Positions 16,885-27,346 of a DNA stretch of 64,000 bases are shown piece after piece. Under the pieces are notes generated by a model, which was not told where the DNA came from, did no database searches, and worked only from the letters and a program-made list of their open reading frames with translations. A program made the translations under genes and the position numbers. Location: NCBI RefSeq assembly GCF_005145045.1, contig NZ_CP039691.1, positions 2,554,001 through 2,618,000 on the forward strand, written 5' to 3'. This stretch comes from Agrobacterium larrymoorei (GTDB taxonomy: Bacteria; Pseudomonadota; Alphaproteobacteria; Rhizobiales; Rhizobiaceae). Each line of letters opens with the position of its first letter. Positions within the stretch are counted from its first letter, which is position 1.

Positions 16885-18258
16885 ATGGCCCGCGACACCA
16901 CTGACCAGACCCCGATTTCATCTGTGCAGGAACTGACCGATTATCTGGCGGGCGGCTGCAAGCCGAAAGAGAAATTCCGTATCGGCACGGAGCACGAGAA
17001 ATTCGCGTTTTTCCGTGAGGATCACACACCTGTTCCTTACCATGGCGATGCCAGCATTTCCGCGCTGCTGAAGGGCATGCGGGCCAAGCTCGGCTGGGAC
17101 CCGATCATGGATGGCGACAACATCATCGGGCTTGGTGAACCGAGTGGTATGGGCGCGATCTCCATCGAGCCCGGCGGCCAGTTCGAGCTTTCCGGCGCAC
17201 CGCTGGAAAACCTGCATGAGACCTGCAAGGAATCCAACCAGCATCTGGCCACCGTACGCGAGATTGCGGAGCCCATGGGCATCCGTTTCCTCGGGATTGG
17301 CGGCAGCCCTATCTGGACGCTGGACGAAACGCCGAAAATGCCGAAATCCCGCTACAACATCATGACCAATTACATGCCGAAAGTCGGCACGCAGGGTCTG
17401 GACATGATGTACCGGACCTGCACGATCCAGGTTAATCTGGACTTCTCCTCCGAAGACGACATGCGCCGCAAGATGCGGGTTTCGATGAAGCTTCAGTCGC
17501 TTGCAACGGCGCTCTTCGCCTCCTCCCCTTTCACCGAAGGCAAGCCGAACGGCCTGCTCTCGTGGCGTGGAGATATCTGGCGCGACACCGACAACAATCG
17601 TTCGGGCATTCTGCCCTTCACCTTCGAGCAGGGCTTCGGCTTCAAGGACTATGTGGAGTGGGCGCTGGATGTGCCAATGTATTTCATCGTGCGCGATGGC
17701 AAGTACCGCGATTGCACCGACATCACCTTCCGCCAGTTCATGGGCGGTGCACTGAAGGGCCAGATTGCGGACTGGCAGCCCAACCTCGGTGACTGGACCA
17801 ACCACCTGTCCACGCTCTTCCCGGACGTGCGCTTGAAGCGCTTCCTTGAAATGCGCGGTGCCGATGGCGGCCCATGGCGCCGCATCTGCGCGCTTCCGGC
17901 CTTCTGGGTCGGTCTGCTCTATGACGATGATGCGCTTGCCGCAGCCGATCGTTTTACCGCCGACTGGTCCGTCGATGACGTGGCCTATATGCGCGATACG
18001 GTTCCGGTTGAAGGCCTCAAGGCGAAGATAGCCGGTCGCGATTTGCTCGATGTTGCCCGCGAAGTCGTATCCATCTCGCGCACCGGCCTGCAGAAGCGCG
18101 CGCGGCTGAATGGCGACGGGCAGGATGAGAGTGTGTTCCTTTCGCCGCTGGAAGAGGTTCTGGCCAAGAAATCCACGCTCGCCGAGGATATGCTGGCGCT
18201 TTACAATGGTCGCTGGCAGCAGTCCGTCCTGCCTGTCTTCGAAGATTATCAATATTGA
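16885..18258 (+). CDS. gshA: Glutamate-cysteine ligase (plant/alphaproteobacterial type)
   Basis: A 457-residue enzyme for the first step of glutathione synthesis, joining glutamate and cysteine with ATP. It belongs to the GCS2/plant-like class: RIGTEHEKFAFF near residue 35, GLGEPSGMGAISIEPGGQFELSG near residues 80-102 and MYRTCTIQVNLDFSSEDDM near 173. The frame is open 160 bp further upstream, but the ATG at 16885 with AAGGTAA upstream starts the family alignment. No gshB is adjacent. The length equals that of rhizobial GshA proteins as I know them. Confidence 0.95.
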   Translation: MARDTTDQTPISSVQELTDYLAGGCKPKEKFRIGTEHEKFAFFREDHTPVPYHGDASISALLKGMRAKLGWDPIMDGDNIIGLGEPSGMGAISIEPGGQFELSGAPLENLHETCKESNQHLATVREIAEPMGIRFLGIGGSPIWTLDETPKMPKSRYNIMTNYMPKVGTQGLDMMYRTCTIQVNLDFSSEDDMRRKMRVSMKLQSLATALFASSPFTEGKPNGLLSWRGDIWRDTDNNRSGILPFTFEQGFGFKDYVEWALDVPMYFIVRDGKYRDCTDITFRQFMGGALKGQIADWQPNLGDWTNHLSTLFPDVRLKRFLEMRGADGGPWRRICALPAFWVGLLYDDDALAAADRFTADWSVDDVAYMRDTVPVEGLKAKIAGRDLLDVAREVVSISRTGLQKRARLNGDGQDESVFLSPLEEVLAKKSTLAEDMLALYNGRWQQSVLPVFEDYQY

Positions 18259-18295
18259 GAGGCGCTCGGCCTCATTCTAGAGGTCGCTGGAGCCA

Positions 18296-18335
18296 CAAAT
18301 AAAAAAGCCCGGTGCAGCTTGGTCTGGCACCGGGC
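18296..18335 (-). terminator. Intrinsic terminator of the DUF1127 gene
   Basis: On the minus strand a 9-bp stem (GCCCGGTGC / GCACCGGGC, 11-nt loop, 18307-18335) is followed by a run of six T and then ATTT. It lies 65 bp after the DUF1127 gene and also faces the end of gshA. Confidence 0.85.
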
Positions 18336-18399
18336 AAATGGCAGGGTTATTGGCAATCACCCTGCGGGGAAACGTGTGAGGCCGTGAGCGGCCTGAAAA

Positions 18400-18696
18400 T
18401 CAGCTCTTGCGAAGCCGAAGGAAACGCGTACCGGCGCGCATCTTTGCAGCCCGCGCCAGATGCAGGGCCGGGTCATCCAGCAGGCTCGTTTCAAGCGCAT
18501 CCATGACGTCCGCACGAACGAGGCCGATATCGGCAAGCTGATAATCGTCCATCTCCGTCAGCTTGTTCACGGCAATACGGTTGGCGATGGATCGCACCAG
18601 CTTGAACACGCCTTCGCGTGTCACACCGGCGCGGCTCCAGAATGAGACGTGCGGTGCTGTGAGTTGCAATTCCATTTTCCGTTCTGCCGTGCGCAT
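18400..18696 (-). CDS. DUF1127-containing protein
   Basis: A 98-residue basic protein with a C-terminal DUF1127 motif (LTEMDDYQLADIGLVRADVMDAL). Small DUF1127 proteins in Agrobacterium have been linked to RNA turnover and to phosphate and carbon metabolism; this one is longer than the 45-50-residue members. The start at 18696 has AGGAAGGA seven bases upstream; an earlier in-frame ATG at 18720 lacks one. It has its own terminator and is divergent from a LysR gene. Function not determined. Confidence 0.82.
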   Translation of the reverse strand: MRTAERKMELQLTAPHVSFWSRAGVTREGVFKLVRSIANRIAVNKLTEMDDYQLADIGLVRADVMDALETSLLDDPALHLARAAKMRAGTRFLRLRKS

Positions 18697-18899
18697 GACA
18701 CTGTCCTTCCTATGAGGCACGAGAATTTATGGTCCTCGCGCGTTCCGGCACGAAGACTTGTGGAGGCGTTATTGCCGCGGCCGTGAAGCAGTGGCGTGGT
18801 TGATCGGATGTCTTGAGCGTCAAAATGTCGCAAGACTATTGATCAGTCCAACGAATGTTTCTAATGTCAGTTATCAATAGCTCTTATGGATGGCCTGCC

Positions 18900-19850
18900 A
18901 TGACCGCGCCTCTGGATATCGATCAGCTGCATACCTTCATCGCAATCGTGGATTCGGGAAGCTTCACCAAGGCTGCCGACCGGGTGTTCAAGACGCAATC
19001 GGCGGTCTCTATGCAGATGCGCAGGCTTGAGGAGAGATTGGGCAAACAACTCTTCGCCAAGGACGGGCGCGGCAACAAGCTGACCGCCGAGGGCGAGAAA
19101 TTGATGCATTATGCGCGACGCATCATACGCCTGAACAATGAGGCAGTCGCAGCTTTTGACGATAACCGTCTGGAAGGAACGTTGCGCATCGGCACGCCGG
19201 ATGATTATGCCGACCGTTATATGCCCGAGATTATCGGGCGCTTCGCCAAGACGCATCCGAATGTCGAGCTTTATATCGTTTGCGAGCCGTCCGTCAGCCT
19301 TGCCGAAAAGATGGCGAAGGGCGAGCTCGATATTGCGCTCGTAACCCACAATCCACGGGCGCGCACCTCCGATATCGTCCGAACCGAACCGCTTTGCTGG
19401 GTGGCATCCGCCAATCACCCCCTGCGTGACGATGTTCCAGTCCCACTTGCAGTGGGGCGGCGCGACTGCCATTGGCGACAGCTTGCCGCTTCTGCGCTTG
19501 ATGCGGATGGACGTGAATATCAGGTGCTTTTCACCAGCTGGTCTTCCACCGTGATTGCGGCTGCGGTTCTGGCCGGGATGGCGGTTTCGGTTCTGCCGGA
19601 ATCCACCTTGAGAACGGGCATGAGGGTTCTGACATCCGCGGACGGCTTCCCGCCCCTGCCTCCGGTGCAGATCGGCCTGATGAAGCGTCCCGGCCTGTCG
19701 CCATCATTGATGAACGCCATCACGGACCACATCACTGCCTGCCTCGACAATATTTCGCTCAGCCAGCCCCCGGAAGAGCTGGACACGCAGATCAAGATTT
19801 TTTCTGGCATGCCGAAGCTGAAGACGGCCTATACCGCGCCCGGCTGGTAA
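18900..19850 (+). CDS. LysR-family transcriptional regulator (LrhA-like)
   Basis: A 316-residue LysR regulator. HTH at residues 4-48 (LDIDQLHTFIAIVDSGSFTK ... TQSAVSMQMRRLEERLGKQL), then an effector domain starting with LEGTLRIGTPDDYADRYMPE, which resembles the LrhA/HexA group that controls motility, virulence or stress genes in other bacteria. The ATG at 18900 is chosen because earlier codons lie outside the family alignment. It converges with a TetR gene, with no gap between the two stop codons. Confidence 0.9.
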   Translation: MTAPLDIDQLHTFIAIVDSGSFTKAADRVFKTQSAVSMQMRRLEERLGKQLFAKDGRGNKLTAEGEKLMHYARRIIRLNNEAVAAFDDNRLEGTLRIGTPDDYADRYMPEIIGRFAKTHPNVELYIVCEPSVSLAEKMAKGELDIALVTHNPRARTSDIVRTEPLCWVASANHPLRDDVPVPLAVGRRDCHWRQLAASALDADGREYQVLFTSWSSTVIAAAVLAGMAVSVLPESTLRTGMRVLTSADGFPPLPPVQIGLMKRPGLSPSLMNAITDHITACLDNISLSQPPEELDTQIKIFSGMPKLKTAYTAPGW

Positions 19851-19862
19851 TCAGCCCGGGCG
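19837..19862. terminator. Stop-codon hairpin shared by convergent LysR and TetR genes
   Basis: CGCCCGGCTG pairs with CAGCCCGGGCG (one bulged C) around a 5-nt loop. The stem and loop contain the stop codons of both genes. No T tract follows, so it may act as a weak or bidirectional terminator only. Confidence 0.4.
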
Positions 19863-20483
19863 AAACACGGTTTGCTTGATGACAAAGCGCCATTCCTTCA
19901 GCAGGCGCTGTGCCATGTCGCGGTCGCTGACAACTGCCAGCTTTACCGCGCCGCCGGTGAGATAGGACAGGAGGAAGGTCCGCGCTTCCATATCGGCCTC
20001 GAAACCTTCCGGCAGGAACTTGCGAGTGGCTGCGGCGAATTGGTCACCCATGATTCTGGCTGCTTCGATGTTGATGCGCAGCAGATCGAGGTCGGTTTCC
20101 GTGCCGAACCATACGGCAATGTCTTCGGGACTGTGCAGAAGTTCGCGGTGGTACCATTCGATGATATCGAAGACGGCATCCAGCGCCTCATCCAATGACT
20201 GGACTTGTCCCAACGTCTCCAAAATCTTCGTATTGACGTTCATGACCGCTTTTTCGAAAAGCGCTTTCACAATCGCCGTTTTGTCAGGAAAGTATTGATA
20301 AACCGAGCCAATGGGTATGCCCGCTTCCTTGGCGACTTCGGTTATCTTGAGCTTAGCAACGCCGCCATCGCGGATAAGTTTTGCTGCGGTGGAAAGGATC
20401 ACATGGACGCGCTGAACGCTTCGCTCCTGTTGCGGCATACGTCTTGGATTGAGTGCGTCTGCGTTACCTAATGTCGATCCCAT
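19851..20483 (-). CDS. TetR-family transcriptional regulator
   Basis: A 210-residue TetR-type repressor with the N-terminal HTH (residues about 25-70: ILSTAAKLIRDGGVAKLKIT ... EAGIPIGSVYQYFPDKTAIV) and a helical ligand domain of the group containing EWYHRELLHSPEDIAVWFGT. No transporter or enzyme is divergent from it; its upstream neighbour is an OxyR-like regulator 188 bp away, oriented divergently. Ligand and targets unknown. An inverted repeat upstream is a likely operator. Confidence 0.9.
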   Translation of the reverse strand: MGSTLGNADALNPRRMPQQERSVQRVHVILSTAAKLIRDGGVAKLKITEVAKEAGIPIGSVYQYFPDKTAIVKALFEKAVMNVNTKILETLGQVQSLDEALDAVFDIIEWYHRELLHSPEDIAVWFGTETDLDLLRINIEAARIMGDQFAAATRKFLPEGFEADMEARTFLLSYLTGGAVKLAVVSDRDMAQRLLKEWRFVIKQTVFRPG

Positions 20484-20503
20484 TGCCTATACCTTTATAA
20501 AAA

Positions 20504-20526
20504 TCATTCGCCCCCCTTACGAATGA
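20504..20526. promoter_or_regulatory. Candidate TetR operator
   Basis: Arms TCATTCG and CGAATGA (7 bp, perfect) around a 9-nt C-rich centre, 20 bp upstream of the tetR start. Position and symmetry fit autorepression. Confidence 0.45.
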
Positions 20527-20653
20527 ATAGCATATCGGCATTTACGTAAAATATCCGGCTTATGATTTATCAAAATATCTTGATAACAATCGAGCAACAT
20601 ACCAAAGCTGATATAGGGCTTCGATAATTTCATTGTCTCATTTCAAAGACTAA

Positions 20654-20672
20654 TGATAGGAAAATCCTATCA
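20654..20672. promoter_or_regulatory. OxyR-consensus dyad touching the oxyR-like start codon
   Basis: A perfect 8-3-8 dyad (TGATAGGA-AAA-TCCTATCA). It contains ATAG-N7-CTAT, the half-site of the OxyR consensus, and also the LysR T-N11-A pattern. Its last base is the A of the start codon, suggesting direct autorepression. Confidence 0.7.
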
Positions 20673-21568
20673 TGATGACACTCAGGCAAATGCGATACTT
20701 CGATGCCCTCGCTCGCACGCAGCATTTCGGCAAGGCGGCGGCGGAAGCGCATATCAGCCAGCCCGCTCTTTCCGTCCAGATCATGGAAATGGAAGAGCAT
20801 CTCGGCGTGAAACTGGTGGAGCGCGGACGTGGCGGCATTACCATCACGCCCAAAGGCGAGGATGTTCTGCGGCATGTGCGGGCGATTTTGCTGGAAGTCG
20901 AGCGGCTGGAAGAGACCGCGCGCAAGACGACCGGTGCGCTGGAGGGACTTGTCCGCATCGGCATCATTCCCACAATCGCTCCCTATCTGGTGCCGAGACT
21001 GGTGCCGCATCTACGCGCCCGCCACGCACTGATCGAGATCGAGCTCAAGGAAGCCGTCACCGACCGCCTGCTCTCCGATCTTGCGGCGCGCAAGCTGGAT
21101 GCCGTGATCGCAGCGGTGCCGGTGGATGGCGATGGGCTGGAGACATGTCATCTCTTCACGGACCGTTTCTTCATGGCCATCGCCAAGAATGACGACAATA
21201 TACTGATGTCGCCGGTGGATGAGGGAAAGGTCGATCTGGACCGGCTGCTGCTTCTCGAGGAAGGACATTGCCTTCGCGATCAGGCTCTGGCCGTTTGCGG
21301 CACGGCGGGCAAGCGCAGCCTGGTCAACTATGGCGCGACCTCCATGGCAACCCTGTTGCAGATGGTTTCGCACGATATGGGCATGACGCTGATCCCGGAG
21401 ATTGCGATCTCCACGGAAACGACGCGCAACAATCTGCGTATCGTGCCATTCGCGGAACCCGCACCGGCACGCGAGATCGGTCTCGTCTGGCGCAAATCCA
21501 GCGCCCGCAAGGCCGATATCGAGGCGTTGGCGCAGGCCGTCAGGGACTGCGCCTCGCCGTCTTCATAG
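20672..21568 (+). CDS. OxyR-like LysR-family peroxide sensor
   Basis: A 298-residue LysR regulator closely resembling OxyR. HTH residues 3-45 (TLRQMRYFDALARTQHFGKA ... SQPALSVQIMEMEEHLG). The redox motif GHCLRDQALAVC preserves the two cysteines at spacing 9 (Cys 200 and 209 from the first ATG, 199 and 208 from the second, matching E. coli numbering). Oxidation to a disulfide would activate DNA binding. No katA is divergent, unlike the classical Agrobacterium oxyR-katA locus; the convergent neighbour is a dienelactone-hydrolase-like gene. Probably an OxyR paralogue. Confidence 0.88.
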   Translation: MMTLRQMRYFDALARTQHFGKAAAEAHISQPALSVQIMEMEEHLGVKLVERGRGGITITPKGEDVLRHVRAILLEVERLEETARKTTGALEGLVRIGIIPTIAPYLVPRLVPHLRARHALIEIELKEAVTDRLLSDLAARKLDAVIAAVPVDGDGLETCHLFTDRFFMAIAKNDDNILMSPVDEGKVDLDRLLLLEEGHCLRDQALAVCGTAGKRSLVNYGATSMATLLQMVSHDMGMTLIPEIAISTETTRNNLRIVPFAEPAPAREIGLVWRKSSARKADIEALAQAVRDCASPSS

Positions 21569-21577
21569 GGGGGCAGT

Positions 21578-22456
21578 TCAGGCGAGGTTCTTGCGGAAGA
21601 AATCTATGGTTCTTCCCCATGCCAGATCCGCAGCCGTCTTATCATAGCGGGCGCTCGACGTATCGTTGTTGAAGGCGTGGTTGACGCCGTCGTAGACGAA
21701 GATTTCGAAGCTCTTGCCATCGGCTTCCAGCGCCTTGCGGTAGTCTTCGATGCCCGCATTGATCCGGTCATCCAGACCCGCATAATGGAGAAGCAGCGGT
21801 GCCTTTATGTTTGCAACATCGGCTGCCGGAGGCTGCGCGCCATAATAGGCAACGCCTGCATTCAGGCCTGCCGATTTCGTGGCGAAGCGGTTGACGAGGC
21901 CGCCGCCCCAGCAAAAGCCGACCGCACCAACTTTGCCGTTCGCACCATCGCGTTTCGACAGCCAGACCCGGCTTGCCTCGGCATCGGCGACAGTGGCGGT
22001 CATGTCCAGACCCGTAAACATTTCGCGTGCCTTGTCTTCATCCGCAGGCGTGCCGCCTTTGGACGACAGGAAATCCGGCGCCAGTGCCGCGAAGCCTTCA
22101 AGCGCCACGCGCCGCGCGACATCCTTGATGTGATCGTTAAGGCCACGGTTTTCGTGAATAACGATGACCGAGCCGAGCGGGCCGGAGGCCTTTTTCGGCA
22201 CAACGAGGTAACCCTTCATCTCGCCACTTGCGCCGGGATAGGTCACATCTTCCGCCGTCAAGCGTTCGTCATTTGCAGGCACGATTGCCGCCTGCGCGCC
22301 ATTAGCAGCCAGCAGCGGCGCAATGGCAGCCGCCGCCGCACCCGAGCCCGCCAGTAGCGAAAGCTTTTCCATGAATTTGCGACGATCAAGGCTCAGATGC
22401 GTGTACTCATCATAAGCATCGATCATCGCCTGGGTGATTTCAGGTTTATCCGCCAT
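21578..22456 (-). CDS. Dienelactone hydrolase family protein, probably Tat-exported
   Basis: A 292-residue alpha/beta hydrolase. The catalytic triad is visible: nucleophile Cys in GAVGFCWGGG, Asp in HYAGLDDRINAG, His in YDGVNHAFNN. An N-terminal DRRKFMEKLSLLAGSGAAAA stretch preceded by a charged segment (about residues 20-50) looks like a twin-arginine signal in the group often annotated YghX-like. The ATG at 22456 has GGAGGAAG upstream; the longer frame is not supported. It lies 9 bp from the OxyR-like gene end, convergent. Substrate unknown. Confidence 0.88.
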   Translation of the reverse strand: MADKPEITQAMIDAYDEYTHLSLDRRKFMEKLSLLAGSGAAAAAIAPLLAANGAQAAIVPANDERLTAEDVTYPGASGEMKGYLVVPKKASGPLGSVIVIHENRGLNDHIKDVARRVALEGFAALAPDFLSSKGGTPADEDKAREMFTGLDMTATVADAEASRVWLSKRDGANGKVGAVGFCWGGGLVNRFATKSAGLNAGVAYYGAQPPAADVANIKAPLLLHYAGLDDRINAGIEDYRKALEADGKSFEIFVYDGVNHAFNNDTSSARYDKTAADLAWGRTIDFFRKNLA

Positions 22457-22558
22457 CGCTTCTTCCTCCCTTGTTAAAACGAGAGTTAACCGCTGAGCGT
22501 GACAAAAAGCTGCGTCATTCAGGCCGACGCAGCACAATTTTGCGTGATTTGGGTTCTG

Positions 22559-22978
22559 CTATTCCAGCGCAAGCCAGATGAAGAGCCAGCCCCACATCAT
22601 AACCAGCGACGCGAAGCCGATCGCAAAACTTAAGGCGCGGGTGCGCAGGGTGTTGCTGGTGACATGAACATAGGAATGTACATAGCGCGTGAGAACGAAG
22701 ATCCAGCCGAGAATGATCGTTGCGATATTATCCGCATCGGTGATGTAAAGCAGCAGGCAGGCTGCGTGGAACAGCATCGGCAATTCGAACTGGTTGGCAA
22801 TGTTCTTGTTGACCACCCGGCTTTCCGGCGCTTCCTCACCCGCGTCGCGATAGCGGCGAACCGCATCGCCATTGAGGAAGGTGTATTTCCTGCGGCGGTA
22901 AAAGAGCAGCGCATAGAGACCGAAGACAAGAAAAGCATGGGCAATCATTGGCCAGAACATTGCGGTCGTGGGTGACAT
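22559..22978 (-). CDS. MAPEG-family membrane protein
   Basis: A 139-residue membrane protein with four hydrophobic helices. The pattern RVVNKNIANQFELPMLFHAACLLLY (seen in two parts, RVVNKNIANQF and ELPMLFHAACLLLY), followed by RYVHSYVHVTSNTLRTR, fits the MAPEG superfamily (eicosanoid and glutathione metabolism proteins). Bacterial roles are largely unknown. The ATG at 22978 has GAGGAG at good spacing; the ATG at 22996 overlaps that ribosome site and is less likely. It lies downstream of guaB behind a hairpin. Confidence 0.85.
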   Translation of the reverse strand: MSPTTAMFWPMIAHAFLVFGLYALLFYRRRKYTFLNGDAVRRYRDAGEEAPESRVVNKNIANQFELPMLFHAACLLLYITDADNIATIILGWIFVLTRYVHSYVHVTSNTLRTRALSFAIGFASLVMMWGWLFIWLALE

Positions 22979-22999
22979 GCTTTTCTCCTCATTCATAAA

Positions 23000-23064
23000 G
23001 ACGCTCCCCGAACCGGGTTCGGAGAGCGTTCAAATCGTCAGATCGTTTTATCGATTTAAAACGA
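23000..23064 (-). terminator. Tandem hairpins after guaB
   Basis: Two inverted repeats follow guaB on the minus strand. The first is TCGTTTTA/TAAAACGA (23043-23064, 6-nt loop). The second is a 15-bp GC-rich stem with a few G-T or mismatched pairs (23000-23030), followed by CTTTAT. Together they probably limit read-through into the MAPEG gene. Confidence 0.6.
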
Positions 23065-23068
23065 AAGA

Positions 23069-24586
<1,518 letters not shown>

Positions 24587-24703
24587 TCAGTATGGAATGC
24601 ATGGCCGATCCGGAACGAATTGTTCACCCCGACGGTCCTGCAAAGAAATGCTTGGAAGTTGGCGAGGGCTCGTAACACGGTTATGACGGTAAGGGAATAG
24701 AAA

Positions 24704-24730
24704 AAAACCCGGAAAAGGCTTCCGGGTTTT
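24704..24730 (-). terminator. Intrinsic terminator of the MBL-fold gene
   Basis: A 10-bp stem (AAAACCCGGA / TCCGGGTTTT) with a 7-nt loop. On the minus strand it ends in seven T, 25 bp after the MBL gene stop. It insulates guaB from upstream transcription. Confidence 0.88.
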
Positions 24731-24754
24731 CGTGTGTGTCGCAATGCAGCAAAA

Positions 24755-25756
24755 TCAGATATCGAACTGATAGGATTTCGGCACGAACCTGTAGCCCGTA
24801 TCCAGCTTTTCCGCGTAACCGACAGCCGGGAACGGCATGTGATAACCGAGGAACGGCAGGCGATCCGTTGCGATCATGTCGAAGACCTTTTTGCGGGTGG
24901 CGGCTGCGGCGGCCTTATCCATATCGAAACGCACTTCCCAATCCGGCCTCTGAAGCGAGAGCACGAAATGGTTGGCGGTATCCGCCGTCAGGATGAGCCG
25001 CTTGTTGCCCGATTCGACATTGAAGATCATGTGGCCGGGAGAGTGGCCGAAGGCTGCGATGGAGGTAATGCCGGGAACGACTTCCGCGCCATCGCCGATG
25101 AAGGTAGCCTTTTCAGCCAGCGGCTTGACGTTGGCGAGCACCGCCTTTTGACCGCCTTCGGCTGGCGTTCCAACGCGCTTTGCATCCGTCCAAAAATCAT
25201 ACTCCGCCTGGCCGAGCACGTAACGAGCTTTTGGAAATGCGGGCTTGCCCTTTTCCATCAGGCCGCCAATATGGTCGCCATGCAAATGGGTCAGCACGAC
25301 CACGGTCACGTCTTCCGGCGTGTAACCGGCGGCGGCCAGACCTTCGATCAGGCGTCCATTGCCGGATTCGCGACCGGCCTCACCGAAGCCCGTATCGAAC
25401 AGAACGAGGTCCGAACCCGTATTGATCAGGGCGGGCGAGAAGCTGTTGACGAACTGATCTGCAGGCAGGAAATTCTTCTCAAGCAACTCGCCAACTGCTT
25501 CCGGCGTCTGGTTCGTGCCGAAGGTTTCTCCAGGCTTGCCGGAGGGACGCGCGCCATCCTTGACGACGAGAACTTCGAAATTGCCGAGCTTGAAGCGATT
25601 TGTTTCCGGGGGCATTGCGTGATTGATCTCCATGGATGTCTGGGGCTGAGCCGTCTGGGCAAATGCAGTGGAGCGCAGCACGAAAGGTGCGGCAAGAGCA
25701 CCGAAGCCTGCCGAGCCGATCAATACACGCCTGCTGATCTTCATAGAACCGTTCAT
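24755..25756 (-). CDS. MBL-fold metallohydrolase, Tat-type signal
   Basis: A 333-residue metallo-beta-lactamase-fold hydrolase. An N-terminal SRRVLIGSAGFGALAAPFVL segment with a twin arginine and AFA cleavage site suggests Tat export. Metal ligands: THLHGDHIGG (about residues 156-165), GHSPGHM (about 234) and TADTANHF (about 256), with a final His in GYHMPF. The family includes quorum-lactone hydrolases and many general hydrolases; nothing here fixes the substrate. It is a single gene with its own terminator. Confidence 0.9.
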   Translation of the reverse strand: MNGSMKISRRVLIGSAGFGALAAPFVLRSTAFAQTAQPQTSMEINHAMPPETNRFKLGNFEVLVVKDGARPSGKPGETFGTNQTPEAVGELLEKNFLPADQFVNSFSPALINTGSDLVLFDTGFGEAGRESGNGRLIEGLAAAGYTPEDVTVVVLTHLHGDHIGGLMEKGKPAFPKARYVLGQAEYDFWTDAKRVGTPAEGGQKAVLANVKPLAEKATFIGDGAEVVPGITSIAAFGHSPGHMIFNVESGNKRLILTADTANHFVLSLQRPDWEVRFDMDKAAAAATRKKVFDMIATDRLPFLGYHMPFPAVGYAEKLDTGYRFVPKSYQFDI

Positions 25757-25948
25757 AAATCCCTCCGATGTCGTTCATTGGACGCAAACCTTAGACCAAT
25801 AGTTCAACGACGATCAGGTTCAGAATAGGCCTCTCACAGAGACGTGATGAAAACGGGATTATTGCCAAAAGTTTAGTTGGCAAAGCCTGTGGGCAGGCGT
25901 AGTAAGGTAACCAAACCTTTTCGGATGCGGGTCGCCGCAGACATTTCT

Positions 25949-27346
25949 ATGAATAGAATCATTCCGCTCATTCTCGCCGTCGCTCTCTTCATGGAGCAGA
26001 TGGACTCGACCGTCATCGCGACATCCCTGCCTGCGATTGCGCGCGATCTGAACGTTGGCCCCATCACGCTGAAGCTTGCGCTGACCTCCTACATGGTCGC
26101 GCTTGCCATCTTCATCCCGATCAGCGGATGGATGGCGGACAAATATGGCGCAAAGAAAATCTTTCGCTTCGCCATTGCCGTTTTCGTCATCGGCTCCATC
26201 TGCTGCGCCGTTTCCGGTTCGGTGGTTGAGTTCGTCGTGTCCCGCTTCTTCCAGGGTATGGGCGGCGCGATGATGACGCCGGTCGGGCGTCTCGTGCTGT
26301 TGCGTACCACCAAGCGTAGCGATCTCGTTTCCGCCATGGCGCTTCTGACGATTCCGGGCCTCGTCGGCCCGCTGACGGGCCCGCCCATCGGCGGCTTCAT
26401 CACCACCTATTTCTCCTGGCACTGGATATTCCTCATTAACGTCCCGATCGGCGTGATCGGCATCTGGCTTTCCACGATCTATCTGCCGGAGATCGAAACG
26501 ACCAACCCGCCGCCCATGGATACAATCGGCTTTATCCTCTCCGGCGTGGCGGCCTCCGGGGTGGTATTCGGCTTTTCCGTCGTCAGCCTGCCCGCGCTGC
26601 CGCCTGCAATCGGCATCGCCGCCATCATCATCGGCTTCATCTGTGGCGCGCTTTACCTGCGCCACGCAAAGAGGCACCCGGCCCCGATCCTCGATTTCAG
26701 GATTTTTGAAAACACCACCTTCCGCGCAGCCTCCATCGGCGGCACGATCTTCCGTATTTCGACGGGCGCGATACCTTTTCTGATGCCATTGATGTTGCAG
26801 ATCGGTTTCGGTCTGAACCCGTTCCAGTCCGGCATGATCACCTTTGCCGGTGCCATCGGCGCCATCACCACCAAATTCATGGCGCGACGGGTCTTTGCAG
26901 CAACCGGCTTCAAGACGACGCTGATCAGTGCAGGCATCGTCGGCGCGTTTACGACGCTCGCCAACAGCTTCTTCACGCCAGATACGCCCTACCCGCTGAT
27001 CATGATCTTTCTGGTGACAGCAGGTTTTGCCCGGTCCTTCTTCTTCACCGGCACCAATGCGTTGAGCTATTCGGATATCGCTGACAGTCAGGCAAGTCAG
27101 GCCACATCCATGGCATCCGTGCTGCAGCAGATCAGCCTTGCGCTGGGCGTCGCCTTTGCGGCCACTATACTCGAAGTGAGTGGCTTCATCTCCGGTGCGC
27201 ATCTGCAGCTTGCCGATTTCCACCATGCCTTCGTCATCGTGGCGCTGGTATCGCTCTTTGCCATCGTGCCGTTGATTGCGATGGACAGAAGCGCCGGAGA
27301 CGCCGTTTCCGGCCATCGCCGCAAGATCGAGCAGCCAGCCGAGTAA
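25949..27346 (+). CDS. MFS drug-exporter-type transporter (DHA2/EmrB-like)
   Basis: A 465-residue major facilitator protein with about 13-14 hydrophobic helices. Diagnostic segments are the first helix MEQMDSTVIATSLPAIARDL (motif D1 of DHA2 exporters), motif A GWMADKYGAKK, and motif C-like GPLTGPPIGGF. It would expel small toxic compounds by proton antiport. No adaptor (EmrA) gene is adjacent. The ATG at 25949 is preferred; 24 more codons upstream are open but not part of the family. It converges with rlmE with only 3 bp between stop codons. Confidence 0.9.
   Translation: MNRIIPLILAVALFMEQMDSTVIATSLPAIARDLNVGPITLKLALTSYMVALAIFIPISGWMADKYGAKKIFRFAIAVFVIGSICCAVSGSVVEFVVSRFFQGMGGAMMTPVGRLVLLRTTKRSDLVSAMALLTIPGLVGPLTGPPIGGFITTYFSWHWIFLINVPIGVIGIWLSTIYLPEIETTNPPPMDTIGFILSGVAASGVVFGFSVVSLPALPPAIGIAAIIIGFICGALYLRHAKRHPAPILDFRIFENTTFRAASIGGTIFRISTGAIPFLMPLMLQIGFGLNPFQSGMITFAGAIGAITTKFMARRVFAATGFKTTLISAGIVGAFTTLANSFFTPDTPYPLIMIFLVTAGFARSFFFTGTNALSYSDIADSQASQATSMASVLQQISLALGVAFAATILEVSGFISGAHLQLADFHHAFVIVALVSLFAIVPLIAMDRSAGDAVSGHRRKIEQPAE

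Noticed and set aside
25859..27316. 485-codon minus-strand frame opposite the MFS gene
   Set aside because: Antisense shadow rich in Asp/Arg/Gly/His; the plus strand encodes a full 13-14 helix transporter.
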